A stretch of DNA of 64,000 nucleotides from CAIXZV01 sp963697365 (GCA_963697365.1 CAVONT010000021.1:62001-126000), one strand, 5' to 3'. Shown: positions 1-9,816, counted from the first letter of the stretch. The notes: generated by a model from the letters alone, not told the origin. Numbers and translations: made by a program.

Positions 1-2
1 TC

Positions 3-865
3 CCGATCATCGAGACCCTCGGAGTGGAGGGGACGGGCTACCTGTTCTGGCCGATGCTGATCGGCGGGGCGCTCGTCGCCGCCACGTTCGGCATCCTGCT
101 GGGCGCGCCCACCCTGCGCCTCCGCGGTGACTACCTCGCCATCGTGACCCTGGGTTTCGGCGAGATCGTGCCGATCGTGTTCCTCAACGCGGACGCGGTC
201 ACCAACGGCACCAACGGCATCGGCGGCCTCGTCCGCCCCTCGCTCCCGATCATCGGCAGCTTCTCGGGCGTCAACCCATGGCCCTACTACCTGACGATGC
301 TGGTACTCATCGCGGTCGTGATGATGCTCTGCTACCGGCTGGTCGAAAGCCGGCTGGGGCGGGCCTGGGAGGCGATCCGCGAGGACGAGCTCGCCGCCGC
401 CGCCACCGGCATCAACACCGTCACCACGAAGCTGCTCGCGTTCGCGCTCGGCGCGTCCACGGCGGGCATTGCCGGCGTGTTCAACGCCTCCAAGCTCGTG
501 ACCGTCTCGCCCGACCAGTTCACGTTCATCGTGTCGTTCACGGTGCTCGCGATGGTCGTCCTCGGCGGCATGGGCAACTTCTGGGGCGTCGCGGTCGGCG
601 CGTTCGTGATCTACACGATCAACAACGTGCTCCTCAAGTCCCTCAACCAGTTCTTCGAAGCCACGCAGATCCCCTTCCTCAAGGACGTGGACTTCATCCA
701 GCTGCAGTTCCTGCTCTACGGTCTGGCGCTGGTGGCGATGATGCTGTTGCGGCCAGAAGGCCTCTTCCCCAACAGCCGCCGCAAGCGCGAGCTGCACACG
801 CCCATCACCGAGGTGGGCCAGGACGAGCTCACGACGGCCGAGGGCACAACCGAGGAGGGCGAGCG

Positions 866-869
<4 letters not shown>
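3..869 (+). CDS. livM: Branched-chain amino acid ABC transporter permease LivM (5' partial)
   Basis: Inner-membrane permease of a LIV-type importer, which moves leucine, isoleucine, valine or related substrates with ATP hydrolysed by LivG and LivF. The frame is open at the left edge, so the N-terminus lies outside the window; a GTG at position 24 is probably an internal valine. Visible sequence has about six hydrophobic segments and the LivM-typical stretch LRGDYLAIVTLGFGEI, then the GRAWEAIREDE cytoplasmic loop that contacts the ATPase. It ends in a hydrophilic tail. The TGA stop overlaps the GTG start of livG by four bases, so the two are translationally coupled. The substrate cannot be settled from the permease alone. 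Confidence 0.93.
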
Positions 870-1873
<1,004 letters not shown>

Positions 1874-1877
<4 letters not shown>

Positions 1878-2631
1878 CCGCCCAGACCGCACCCCCCGCA
1901 CCCCCGAGCCGGCAGCGACCGACATCCTCCTCCGGCTCCATGACGTGAACAGCTACTACGGCGCGATCCACGCGCTGCGCGGCATCAACATCGATGTCCG
2001 CCGAGGCGAGATCGTGACCCTGATCGGGGCCAACGGCGCCGGCAAGACCACCACCCTGCGGACCATCTCCGGCCTGCTCCACCCCCGCCAGGGAACCGTG
2101 GAACTTGACGGGAAGGACATCAGCCACGTGCCCGCCCACGAGCTGGTGACACGGGGCATCGGCCACGCTCCCGAAGGCCGGCGCATCTTCTCGCGCCTCA
2201 CGGTGTACGAGAACCTGCTCATGGGCGGGTTCACGAGGTCCAAGGCGGAGAACGAGGAACAGGTCGCCCACGTGTACGACCTGTTCCCGCGGCTCAAGGA
2301 GCGGCAGGCCCAGAAGGGCGGCACGCTGTCCGGCGGCGAGCAGCAGATGCTCGCCATCGGGCGCGCCCTGATGACCCGGCCGTCGATCCTGCTGCTCGAC
2401 GAGCCGTCCCTGGGCCTCGCCCCGATCCTCGTCCAGCAGATCTTCTCGATCATCCGCGAGATCAACTCCCGCGGCATGACGATCCTCCTGGTGGAGCAGA
2501 ACGCCCTCCAGGCCTTGTCCATCGCCAGCCGTGGCTTCGTGCTGCAGACGGGCGAGGTGGTCCTCGCCGGGTCGGCTCAAGACCTCATGGTCAACGAGAC
2601 GGTCCGCAAGGCCTACCTCGGAGAGGACTGA
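1874..2631 (+). CDS. livF: LIV-type ABC transporter ATPase LivF (frame break near 1903)
   Basis: Second ATPase of the importer, with Walker A (GANGAGKTT), signature LSGGEQQMLAIGRAL, Walker B (ILLLDEPSLGLAP) and switch-region residues VEQN. The family N-terminus (LLRLHDVNSYYGAI) begins upstream of the first in-frame GTG at 1945. The ATG at 1874, inside the ATGA overlap with livG, joins it if the C-run 1901-1905 is one base short. That gives a leader MTAQTAPPAP before the conserved start. I chose 1874 because the four-base overlap matches the livM/livG junction; a conservative start is GTG 1945. It ends the operon visible here; no terminator hairpin is obvious before 2664. Confidence 0.88.
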
Positions 2632-2663
2632 CCGCGCCGGGGTAGTGCCCCGACCGGAACGCG

Positions 2664-3479
2664 ATGACGGCCGCCGGACGTGAGGGAGGCGGGCCGCACG
2701 GACCGGAGCGTGACGAGCGTGTCACGCTCCCCGCGACCGAGCGCCTGGCGCGCAGGGGACCGGGGCCCGTGCTGGTCGCTCTCCTTGTCGCGGCGGCCTT
2801 TGTCGTGGGAGTGGTCAGACCCTGGGACTGGCTGGCCCCTGGCCCGGCGTCGCCCGGGAGCGGGCAGGCAGGCCAGGCGACCGGTGGGACGGCCGGAGCG
2901 ACCGGTTCGGCGGCTCCGGTGCGGCGGCCCCTGGTGGGGCGGCCGATGGCGTGGCCCCTGGCGGGGCGGCCGCGGGTGCGGTGACGCCTGCGCCGGCACC
3001 ACTCGTCGATCCCACCTGTGCCTACCCGAGCTCCTGGCGCCTGGCCGCCATCCAGGACTGGGGTGGACGCACGGCCCGCGTGTGGTCCGCAGCGGATGCC
3101 GTCGCTGCCCGAGGCCCGCTCGATCCCGCGATCCCGTTCTCGACCATCGCGAGCACCGCCGTGACGGCCTTCGGCTGGTGCGCCCCGGTCAGCGGTCCGC
3201 GAGCGGCCGCCCCTTGCCGCCGTCGGAACCCTGTTCCGCCTCGACGCGAGCGGCCCCCGCGAGCTCGCGTTCGATCGCCTCGAGCCAGCCGCTCCCGACG
3301 CGCTGGGCGAGCTGTGGGTGCCGGTCCCCCAGTCAGTGGGCCGGCGGCCGCCGTGGCCACCAGGCCGGTACGTGATCCGGCTCGCAGCGCCAGGCGGCAC
3401 CTTCGAGCGGTATCTCGGGATCGAGGTCGTCAGGGCCGTGCGCGAGATCGAGCCAGCGGCCCCGTCGGCCACCCCGTGA
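2664..3479 (+). CDS. Membrane-anchored hypothetical protein (two frame breaks)
   Basis: I do not recognise the family. From ATG 2664 the first frame has one hydrophobic segment (VLVALLVAAAFVVGVV, about residues 35-50), then a low-complexity Gly/Ala/Pro linker containing GVAPGGAA-like repeats at about 2905-2985. The frame changes within this linker and returns near 3200, after which the C-terminal part (FRLDASGPRELAFDRLEP onward) runs to TGA 3477-3479. The pattern, one signal-anchor helix, a flexible linker and a roughly 150-residue extracytoplasmic domain with two cysteines, suggests a surface-anchored protein. The two shifts compensate each other. It follows livF but no functional link is visible. 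Gene reality is moderately supported; its exact N-terminal frame is not. Confidence 0.45.
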
Positions 3480-3537
3480 CGCCTCGTGGCGAATGGGCGG
3501 CCGCAGGCGGTGGCGGGGACCGGTGGGCAGGCCGTGA

Positions 3538-3966
3538 TCAGTGCGGGCGGCGCTCCCGCCCGATGTCGTAGGCGGCGCGGCACATGACGATCGTGCCGAC
3601 CAGGGCGATCCAGAAGCCGTAGCCACGATCCGGAAGCAGGCCCTGGGGGGCCGCCAGGGCGCCGGCGAGCGGCAGCCACACCAGGACGCCCACGAGCGCC
3701 GCGACGGCGAGGATGCCGAACACCAGACCACGGTCGAAGCCGGACTCGCGCGGGCCCATCGCGTACGGCAGGATCACGAGGGCGAGGGTCGCGAGACCGG
3801 CGAGGAAGGCGATCACGCCGGGAAGGTAGTCGACCGACCGGTACACCTGAGGCGGCAGGCCCCCGTCGCCGCCCACCGTGAACCACGGCAGCAGGCAGCC
3901 CACGATCAACATGATCGCGCCGATCGCGGCCAGGCGCCGCCCGTGGCCCATGGAACGACGATGCAT
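3538..3966 (-). CDS. Small four-helix membrane protein
   Basis: A 142-residue protein of unknown function. Four hydrophobic segments are clear, near residues 11-32, 48-68, 79-102 and 119-135, with short Pro/Gly-rich loops. The N-terminus is basic (MHRRSMGHGRR) and the C-terminus ends RERRPH, so both ends are probably cytoplasmic. Its ATG overlaps the hpt stop by one base (TGATG), so it is the distal gene of an hpt transcript. No motif assigns a role; adjacency to hpt alone does not imply a purine function. Confidence 0.7.
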   Translation of the reverse strand: MHRRSMGHGRRLAAIGAIMLIVGCLLPWFTVGGDGGLPPQVYRSVDYLPGVIAFLAGLATLALVILPYAMGPRESGFDRGLVFGILAVAALVGVLVWLPLAGALAAPQGLLPDRGYGFWIALVGTIVMCRAAYDIGRERRPH

Positions 3967-4532
3967 CAGCCGGCTGTCGTGTAGACCTCGGGGCGCAGGA
4001 CGCCCACGAAGCGGAGGTTGCGGTAGAGCTCGCCGTAATCGAGCCCGTAGCCCACCACGAACTGGTCCGGGATCTCGAAGCCCTGGTAGTCCACGGGGAT
4101 CTCGACGAGGCGCCGGGCGGGCTTGTCGAGGAGGGTGCAGATCTTGAGCGAGTTCGGGTTCTTGCCGCGCAGGTAGCGCAGGAGGTAGTTCAGGGTGAGC
4201 CCGGTGTCGATGATGTCCTCGACCAGGAGCACGTCCTCGCCTGCGATGCTGGCCGAGAGGTCCTTGATGATCCTGACAAGGCCCGATGACTCGGTCGCCG
4301 TCCCGCCGTAGGAGCTGACCTCCATCAGGTCGATCCGGAGGGGCAGCGGGATCTGGCGCATGAGATCGGCCATGAACGGCAGCGAGCCCTTGAGCACGCT
4401 CACGAGCGTCAGCGTGCGGCCCGCGTAGTCCTGGGCGATCTGGGTGCCCAGCTCCTGCACGCGCCGGGCGATGACCTCCTCGCTGAGGAGGACTTCGCCG
4501 ATGTCGGAGAGCATGTCGGCTGAAGAGCTCAT
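3966..4532 (-). CDS. hpt: Hypoxanthine phosphoribosyltransferase
   Basis: Purine salvage enzyme that converts hypoxanthine or guanine plus PRPP to IMP or GMP in the cytoplasm. The 188-residue length is typical. The PRPP-binding loop reads VLLVEDIIDTGLTL, the flexible loop that closes the active site is near SSYGGTATESSG, and the purine-contact region includes DYQGFEIPDQFVVGYGLDYGE. The ATG at 4532 gives the standard N-terminus, where SDIGEVLLSEEVIARRVQEL matches the family start. It lies downstream of the PD-(D/E)XK-like gene with an 82-base gap and is translationally coupled to the membrane-protein gene after it. Confidence 0.95.
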   Translation of the reverse strand: MSSSADMLSDIGEVLLSEEVIARRVQELGTQIAQDYAGRTLTLVSVLKGSLPFMADLMRQIPLPLRIDLMEVSSYGGTATESSGLVRIIKDLSASIAGEDVLLVEDIIDTGLTLNYLLRYLRGKNPNSLKICTLLDKPARRLVEIPVDYQGFEIPDQFVVGYGLDYGELYRNLRFVGVLRPEVYTTAG

Positions 4533-4614
4533 GTCGGGACTGCTGGTGCCTCCGGTGGAGCGTGGTGCAGGTCGATGATCGCCTGTCCCGGGCGGACGCG
4601 CATGGCGGCCGGGC

Positions 4615-5268
4615 TCATGTGCCGCTCCCCTCTGCGAGCGGGACGGTCAGTGGGGCCTCGATCCTGACCGGTGCGGTGATGGCCGGGGCGGCGGCGTCGC
4701 GGCGGCGTCGCCGGCCCCGGCCCCGACGGGAGCCGGGGATCCGGGCAGCGGGGTCGATCGGGGCGCTAGGGTCGATCGTGACGTCGGCGTCGATCGTGAC
4801 GTCGGGGCCAGCCGTGATGTCGGCGCCCGTGGTGCCGGCGGATCGGTGGGCGCCGGCCTCCATGACGATCAGGTCCGCCGGTCGGGGAGGCGTCGCCTGG
4901 CCGATGGTGCCGGACAGCTCGTCGACCAGGGCGAGCCTGCCGAACTTGAGCATCAGCATCCGGAAGTCCCGCGCATAGAACAGCTTGATCCGGATGTCGG
5001 GGTACAGCTCCCGCAGACGCCGCAGCTTGCGGTTCTTCTTGCGGACGAGCTTCTGCTTGAGCGTGGTCAGCTCGACGTAGAGGTCCATGTCCGGCAGGTA
5101 GAAGTCCGGCGCGAAGCTCTCCACGACGTCCCCGCTCATGCTCCAGCCGATGGGGAAGGTGTCGGGCTCGTACTCCCAGCGCACCTGGTAGAAGTCCAGG
5201 ATCCGGGCAAGCTCCGCCTCGCTGGCGTGCGCGAAGGACGGCCGCGGCAGGACGGGTGCAGCCGTCAC
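4615..5268 (-). CDS. PD-(D/E)XK nuclease-like protein with an altered active-site motif
   Basis: A 217-residue protein from GTG 5268; the longer open frame reaching 5694 overlaps csoR and is rejected. The central part resembles restriction-endonuclease-fold proteins: a tryptophan/aromatic stretch (VRWEYEPDTFPIGW), then PDFYLPDMDLYVELT, where PD and the E-x-K position of the catalytic core would lie. The residue expected to be lysine is threonine (VELTT), although lysines follow within five residues. A basic helix (KKNRKLRRLRELYP) comes next. The last 70 residues are a low-complexity tail rich in Thr, Ile, Asp and Arg. Fold assignment is by eye from motif spacing. It shares a strand and direction with hpt and is divergent from csoR. 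Confidence 0.6.
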   Translation of the reverse strand: MTAAPVLPRPSFAHASEAELARILDFYQVRWEYEPDTFPIGWSMSGDVVESFAPDFYLPDMDLYVELTTLKQKLVRKKNRKLRRLRELYPDIRIKLFYARDFRMLMLKFGRLALVDELSGTIGQATPPRPADLIVMEAGAHRSAGTTGADITAGPDVTIDADVTIDPSAPIDPAARIPGSRRGRGRRRRRDAAAPAITAPVRIEAPLTVPLAEGSGT

Positions 5269-5389
5269 GCGGCACCCGGACGGGAGCTGCCCGCGCAGTC
5301 GTGGCGTGCCCGGAGTCCGCGGTGGTCCATGTGCCGTCAGTCTACCGAAGGACTGGGCAGTGGGCAGCGGTCCGGTGGCCGTGGGACGG

Positions 5390-5406
5390 ATACCCCCATG
5401 GGGTAT
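5390..5406. promoter_or_regulatory. CsoR-type operator
   Basis: A perfect inverted repeat, ATACCCC-CAT-GGGGTAT, ends 10 bases before the csoR ATG. Its G/C-tract arms flanked by TA match the known form of copper-sensing CsoR operators. Position immediately upstream of csoR indicates autoregulation; it also sits in the divergent region that could serve the reverse-strand gene starting at 5268. Confidence 0.75.
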
Positions 5407-5415
5407 CATGCGGTC

Positions 5416-5817
5416 ATGTCCGACACCCCCTCCCGGCCCCCCGCCGCAGCTGGCGACAGCCGCGCCGGCAGCCCCGGCGCCGCCCATGGCGGCCACGCCG
5501 CAAGCGCGAGCTTCCGCCACAGTTACAGCAAGGACAAGGCGCAGCTGGTGCGCCGCCTGAGCAGGATCGAGGGCCAGGTCCGGGGGATCGCGCGGATGAT
5601 CGAGCGCGAGGAGTACTGCGTCGACATCCTGCAGCAGACGGCAGCGCTGCGGGCCGCCATCGACGCGGTCTCGATCATGATCCTCGAGGACCATGTCCAG
5701 GGGTGCGTTCGCACGGCGGCCGAGCGCGGCGAGGCGGACAAGTACGTGGACGAGGTCGTGGACGTGGTGCGCCGGACGCTTGGCCGCCCCGTGCGCGGCA
5801 CCAAGAGCACCGGCTGA
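5416..5817 (+). CDS. csoR: CsoR/FrmR-family metal-sensing repressor
   Basis: An all-helical DNA-binding repressor. The copper-type ligand set is present: the first cysteine in EEYCVDIL and the His-x3-Cys pair in LEDHVQGCV, matching the C-H-C triad of Cu(I)-sensing CsoR; the preceding tyrosine is also kept. This argues against FrmR or RcnR specificities. The ATG at 5416 lies just after the operator; another ATG at 5398 is inside the operator and less likely. An N-terminal extension of about 35 residues is rich in Ala/Pro and contains several histidines (AAHGGH). No copper ATPase or chaperone follows, so its targets are probably elsewhere, with the local site serving autoregulation. Confidence 0.9.
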   Translation: MSDTPSRPPAAAGDSRAGSPGAAHGGHAASASFRHSYSKDKAQLVRRLSRIEGQVRGIARMIEREEYCVDILQQTAALRAAIDAVSIMILEDHVQGCVRTAAERGEADKYVDEVVDVVRRTLGRPVRGTKSTG

Positions 5818-5915
5818 GGCGAAGGCCAGCCGGGTTCTGCCGGAACGCCTGGCTCATCCCCGCGCGAATGGGATCCATACCCGGCGCGAAGGGGCCGTGC
5901 CCCGGGGAAGATCGG

Positions 5916-5957
5916 TTATCCACAGCGATCGGCAGCCCATTCGCGAATCGTGGACAA
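5916..5957. promoter_or_regulatory. Inverted pair of DnaA-box-like sequences
   Basis: TTATCCACA at 5916-5924 is a perfect DnaA 9-mer. On the opposite strand 5949-5957 reads TTGTCCACG, differing at two tolerated positions. They lie in the csoR-rsmG gap, 24 bases apart. rsmG is often near oriC, but an origin would normally have more boxes and an AT-rich unwinding element, which I do not see. DnaA-dependent regulation of rsmG is the simpler reading. Confidence 0.4.
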
Positions 5958-5963
5958 CTCCCC

Positions 5964-5992
5964 TTGACGAGGCCCGTGTGCGAGCCTAACGT
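5964..5992 (+). promoter_or_regulatory. Possible promoter for rsmG
   Basis: TTGACG at 5964-5969 (5 of 6 to the -35 consensus), a 17-base spacer, then TAACGT at 5987-5992 (3 of 6 to the -10). It sits just downstream of the DnaA-box pair and about 120 bases before rsmG. The weak -10 limits confidence. Confidence 0.35.
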
Positions 5993-6114
5993 CCGCACTC
6001 CGCACGCAGCATGCGCGCATCGGGTAGCGTCATCCGCGAGGGGTCACGGGGAAACCCGGACCTGAACCAACCGGATGGCGCACAACCGGGTCGACGCCGG
6101 CCGCGGGCGAGCGA

Positions 6115-6945
6115 ATGACGCCGGGAGCGGCTCCCGGACGGTTCCGGGTGCCAGCCGAGAGGAGGGTGACCCTGGACCGGCCGAGAGGTCCGCTCCCGAC
6201 GCGCGTCACGGACCTGCCAGCGCTGCCGCCGTCGTACGACGTGGTCGTCGACGAGGGACTGTGCGCGCTCGGCATCGACCTGGAGCCGGGTGTCCGAGCC
6301 ACTGTCGATGCACACGTCCGCTTCCTGCTTGCCTGGACGACGGCGATCAATCTCACCGCGATCCGCGAGCCAGCCGAGGTCGCCCGGCTCCACGTGCTCG
6401 ACAGCCTCGCGGCCACCGCGATCCTCCGGGATCGAGGGGCGACGCGCCTGCTGGACATCGGCTCCGGCGGCGGCTTCCCAGGCCTTCCCCTCGCGATGGC
6501 CGTCGGGGCGGACCGGGCGCTGCTCGTGGACTCCGTGGGCAAGAAGGTGCGGTTCCTCCAGACCGTGGTCGAGGCGACCGGACTCGAGCGCCGCGTCATG
6601 GCGGAGGCTGCGCGGTCCGAGGTCCTCGCCCATGATCCCAGGGACCGGGGGGCCTGGCCCGTGGTGACCGCGCGGGCCGTCTCGTCGCTTGCCGAGCTCG
6701 TGGAGCTGGCTCTGCCGCTGGTCGCACCGGGCGGCATCCTCGTCGCCTGGAAGCGCGAGCCACTCGACGCCGAGCTGGCGGCGGCGGCCGGTGCCCTGCG
6801 CGAGCTGGACGCGGGGCCGGTCGAGGTCCACGAGGCCGGCGTGCCCGGCCTGGAGGGCCACCGCCTCGTCGTGGTGCCCCGCGGCGCCCAGATCGATGCG
6901 CGCTTCCCCCGCAATCCTGCGGAGCGCAAGCGACACCCCCTGTAG
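6115..6945 (+). CDS. rsmG: 16S rRNA (guanine-527-N7)-methyltransferase RsmG
   Basis: SAM-dependent methyltransferase acting on the 530 loop of 16S rRNA. The SAM-binding motif LLDIGSGGGFPGLPLA, the WTTAINLTAI segment and the VTARAVSSLAELVELA region are characteristic. At 276 residues it is longer than the usual 205-240, mostly through a basic N-terminal extension. The extension may be untranslated: a GTG at 6166 is preceded directly by GAGAGGAGG, although the spacing is too short for an ideal ribosome site. I kept ATG 6115 as the longest plausible start. The gene stands apart from mnmG, parA and parB, its usual neighbours. A phosphodiesterase gene begins 26 bases after the stop. Confidence 0.92.
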   Translation: MTPGAAPGRFRVPAERRVTLDRPRGPLPTRVTDLPALPPSYDVVVDEGLCALGIDLEPGVRATVDAHVRFLLAWTTAINLTAIREPAEVARLHVLDSLAATAILRDRGATRLLDIGSGGGFPGLPLAMAVGADRALLVDSVGKKVRFLQTVVEATGLERRVMAEAARSEVLAHDPRDRGAWPVVTARAVSSLAELVELALPLVAPGGILVAWKREPLDAELAAAAGALRELDAGPVEVHEAGVPGLEGHRLVVVPRGAQIDARFPRNPAERKRHPL

Positions 6946-6970
6946 TGGCCTGCCGCGCTACCCTGCCCCA

Positions 6971-7696
6971 ATGCGCGTCGCGGTCCTTTCCGACATCCAC
7001 TCGAACCTCGTGGCGCTCGACGCGGTGCTGGCCGAAGTCCCCTCCGTGGACGAGGTCTGGCAGCTGGGCGACATCGTCGGCTATGGCCCGGACCCTGATG
7101 GGGTCGTCGCCCGCCTGCGCGAGATCGGCGCGCTCGGCGTCCGCGGCAACCACGACGCTGCGGCGCTTGGAGGCCGCGAGATCGACTACTTCAACGTCGA
7201 TGCCCGGACCGCGATGCTGTGGACCCGCGAGATCCTCGGTGAGGAATCGAAGGCCTGGCTGGCCGCCCTCCCCGAGCACCTCGAGCGCGGCGACCTCACG
7301 CTCGTCCATGGCAGCCCGCGCGACCCGATCTGGGAGTACGTCACGTCCACGCCGGTTGCGCGCGCGGGGATCGCGGCGATGACCACACCGCACGGCCTGC
7401 ACGGTCACACCCACCTGCCCATCGCCTACATCGAGGAGGACGGGCGGATCGAGACGATGAGCCCGGGCTCCGGGTCCAGGCTGGGCTTCGACAGCGAACG
7501 GCGGGTGCTGCTCAATCCGGGCAGCGTCGGCCAGCCGCGGGACGGGATCCCCACCGCATCGTGGATGCTGCTCGACACCGACGCCGGAGAGGCGACATGG
7601 CGGCGCACGTCCTACGACATCGCGGCGGTCCAGGCGCGCATGAGCGACCTGGGGCTTCCGGAGCGCCTGGTGGCGCGCCTGGCCTACGGGCTGTGA
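6971..7696 (+). CDS. Calcineurin-like metallophosphoesterase (YfcE/MJ0936-like)
   Basis: A 241-residue cytoplasmic phosphodiesterase. Metal-binding motifs appear in order: SDIHSN (D-x-H), GDIVGYGPDP (GDxxGxG), RGNHD (GNHD/E), VHGSP and GHTHLP (GHTH). This full set marks an active two-metal enzyme of the family that includes YfcE and MJ0936; members cleave phosphodiesters, and the physiological substrate is often unknown. The ATG at 6971 gives MRVAVLSDIH, the standard start. The gene runs in the same direction as rsmG and the KimA-like gene, whose ATG follows by five bases, so the three may share a transcript. Confidence 0.9.
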   Translation: MRVAVLSDIHSNLVALDAVLAEVPSVDEVWQLGDIVGYGPDPDGVVARLREIGALGVRGNHDAAALGGREIDYFNVDARTAMLWTREILGEESKAWLAALPEHLERGDLTLVHGSPRDPIWEYVTSTPVARAGIAAMTTPHGLHGHTHLPIAYIEEDGRIETMSPGSGSRLGFDSERRVLLNPGSVGQPRDGIPTASWMLLDTDAGEATWRRTSYDIAAVQARMSDLGLPERLVARLAYGL

Positions 7697-7700
7697 GCCG

Positions 7701-9816
7701 ATGATCGGAGGCCGCCGTCCCGTCCAGGGCCGCAAGCCGGGCGACAAGCGCGTCCGCGTCGAGCGCCACCACTCGCCGTACTTCCGCTACACCGGGCCGG
7801 GCCAGCTCACCGCCAAGGCCGCGGCCAACGCGCCCACCACCGCGACAGGCCGCTTCACGATGCGGCTCAAGCACGCGCTCCTCGGCCGACCGCTGGCCAA
7901 CGTGGAGGAGTTGGGCGAGCGCCTGCCCAAGAAGAAGGCGCTCGCGATCTTCAGCTCCGACGCCATCTCGTCGTCCGCCTACGCGACCGAGGAGATCCTG
8001 CTCGCCTTCATCCTGGTGGGCGCAAGTGGGCTTGCGTTCCTGTACTCGATCCCGGTCAGCATCGCGATCGCCGTCCTACTGGGGATCGTGGCCTTCAGCT
8101 ACCGCCAGGTCTGCTATGCGTATCCCACGGGTGGCGGTTCCTACTCGGTGTCCAAGGCGAACTTCGGGCGGCTCGCCTCCCTGATTGCCGCGTCCGCGCT
8201 GCTCATCGACTACGTCATGACCGTCGCGGTCTCGACGACGTCGGCTGTGGAGCAGATCGCCTCGGCCGTCCCCGCCCTGTATGACTGGAAGGTCGTCATG
8301 GGCGTCGTCGCCATCGGTCTGATCACGCTGGGCAACCTGCGCGGCATCCGGGAGGCTGGCAGCATCTTCGCGATCCCGACCTACCTGTTCCTGGCGTCAG
8401 CGCGTTCCTGATGATCGGTGTTGGGACATTCCGGATCCTGTTCGCAGGGCGACACGGGCCCGACGCCGTCGCCGGAGGCCGTCGAGGCGATGAAGGAGAC
8501 GGCCAGCAGCGTCACGCTCCTCATCCTGCTTCGCGCCTTCGCCTCTGGCGCCGTGGCCCTGACCGGTACCGAGGCGATCGCGACTGGCGTTCCAGCGTTC
8601 AAGCCGCCTGAATCGAAGAACGCGGCTCAGACGCTGATGGCGATGGCGGTGATCCTCGCGCATCCTGTTCATCGGCGTCACGTTCCTGGCGTCGAACTAC
8701 CACATCCTGCCGATCGCAGGGCAAGACGGTCATCGCGCAGATCTCCAACCACGTCTACGGCGACACCATCGGCTTCTACCTGTTCCAGGCGTTCACGGCG
8801 CTGCTGCTGTTCCTGGCCGCGAACACCTCGTTCGCGGCGTTCCCGCGGCTGGCTGCGGTGCTGGCCGAGGATGGCTTCTTGCCCGCGCCAGTTCGCGTTC
8901 CGCGGCGACCGGCTCGCGTACTCCACCGGGATCCTCGCTGCTGGGCATCGTCGCGGCGTCGTCGTGGTCATGCCGGCGGCGGCTCGACCCACGCCCTGAT
9001 GCCCGCTGTACGCCGTGGGCGTGTTCATCGACTTCACCATCTCGCCAGTCGGGCATGGTCAGGCACTGGATCAGGACCAAGGATCAGGGCTGGCGCTACC
9101 GGCTGACGATCAATGCGATCGGGGCGCTCCTGACCGGCGTGATCGCCATCGTCGTCGTCTCGGTGAAGTTCACGTCGGGCGCCTGGCTCGTCGTCGTGCT
9201 GATCCCGCTCCTCATCGGCGGGATGCTGTTCATCCGGCGCCAGTACGACGGCCAGACCGAGGATCTCGAGGTGGACGACGAGCTGGTGTTCGACCGGCCG
9301 CATCGCGAGCAGCGCGTGGTCATTCCCGTCAACGGGATCAACCGGGCGGTCGTGCAGGCGGTGATGTTCGGCAAGTCGCTCGCGAGCGATCCGTCGCTGC
9401 TCCAGGCGGTCTACGTGACCACTGAGATCGAGGAGGCCGAGCGGCTCCGCACCCGTTGGGAGCGCCAGCTGCCGGGTGTGCCGCTCGTGATCGTCGAGTC
9501 GCCGTACCGGGCCCTCGTGGGGCCGGTGATCACGTATCTCGAGGTGCTGGAGCGCGCGTGGCCGCCGGACAAGGAGGCGCCCACCACGATCGTGGTCCTG
9601 CCCGAGTACGTCGCCCGCCACTGGTGGGACCGGGTGCTGTACAACCAGACCGCGAAGCGCCTGAAGGCGTCGCTCGTCGGCCGCGAGCACACGGTCATCG
9701 CCGATGTGCCGTACCGGCGCAGCGGTGTCCACGCGTCCGACGAGATCGGGGAAGACACCGTCCCGCCGTCCGCCAGGAGCGGTGAGCCCGCGCCCCGGCC
9801 GGCCAAGGACGAGTAG
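7701..9816 (+). CDS. KimA-type APC-family potassium/amino acid permease (several frame breaks, 8390-9055)
   Basis: An APC-superfamily transporter that closely follows the layout of Bacillus KimA, a high-affinity K+ importer: LPKKKALAIFSSDAISSSAY near the N-terminus, SYRQVCYAYPTGGGSY in the third segment, and a cytoplasmic C-terminal domain of about 200 residues with a UspA-like look from about 9240. The N-terminus could also begin at ATG 7860 (MRLKHALLGRPL), where KimA itself starts. Between 8390 and 9055 the reading frame changes at least six times, yet membrane-segment sequence is recognisable in one frame or another throughout (TLLILLRAFASGAVALTGTE, HVYGDTIGFYLFQAF, YAVGVFIDFTIS). Neighbouring UspA and TrkA genes support a potassium role. 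KimA proteins are c-di-AMP regulated in Bacillus; whether this one is cannot be seen. Confidence 0.8.

Noticed and set aside
2591..3886. 431-residue reverse frame opposite the anchored hypothetical protein
   Set aside because: Arg/Gly/Pro-rich shadow with no motif; the forward reading has a membrane anchor and a coherent C-terminal domain.
5398..5400. ATG 5398 as the csoR start
   Set aside because: It lies inside the operator palindrome; ATG 5416 just downstream is better placed.
5269..5694. N-terminal extension of the PD-(D/E)XK-like gene
   Set aside because: It would overlap the csoR operator and most of csoR antisense; GTG 5268 gives a clean start.
8390..9055. The KimA-like gene as a genuine decayed pseudogene
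   Set aside because: Membrane segments are fully conserved between the indels and the rest of the gene is clean, which is unlike natural decay; assembly error is more likely.
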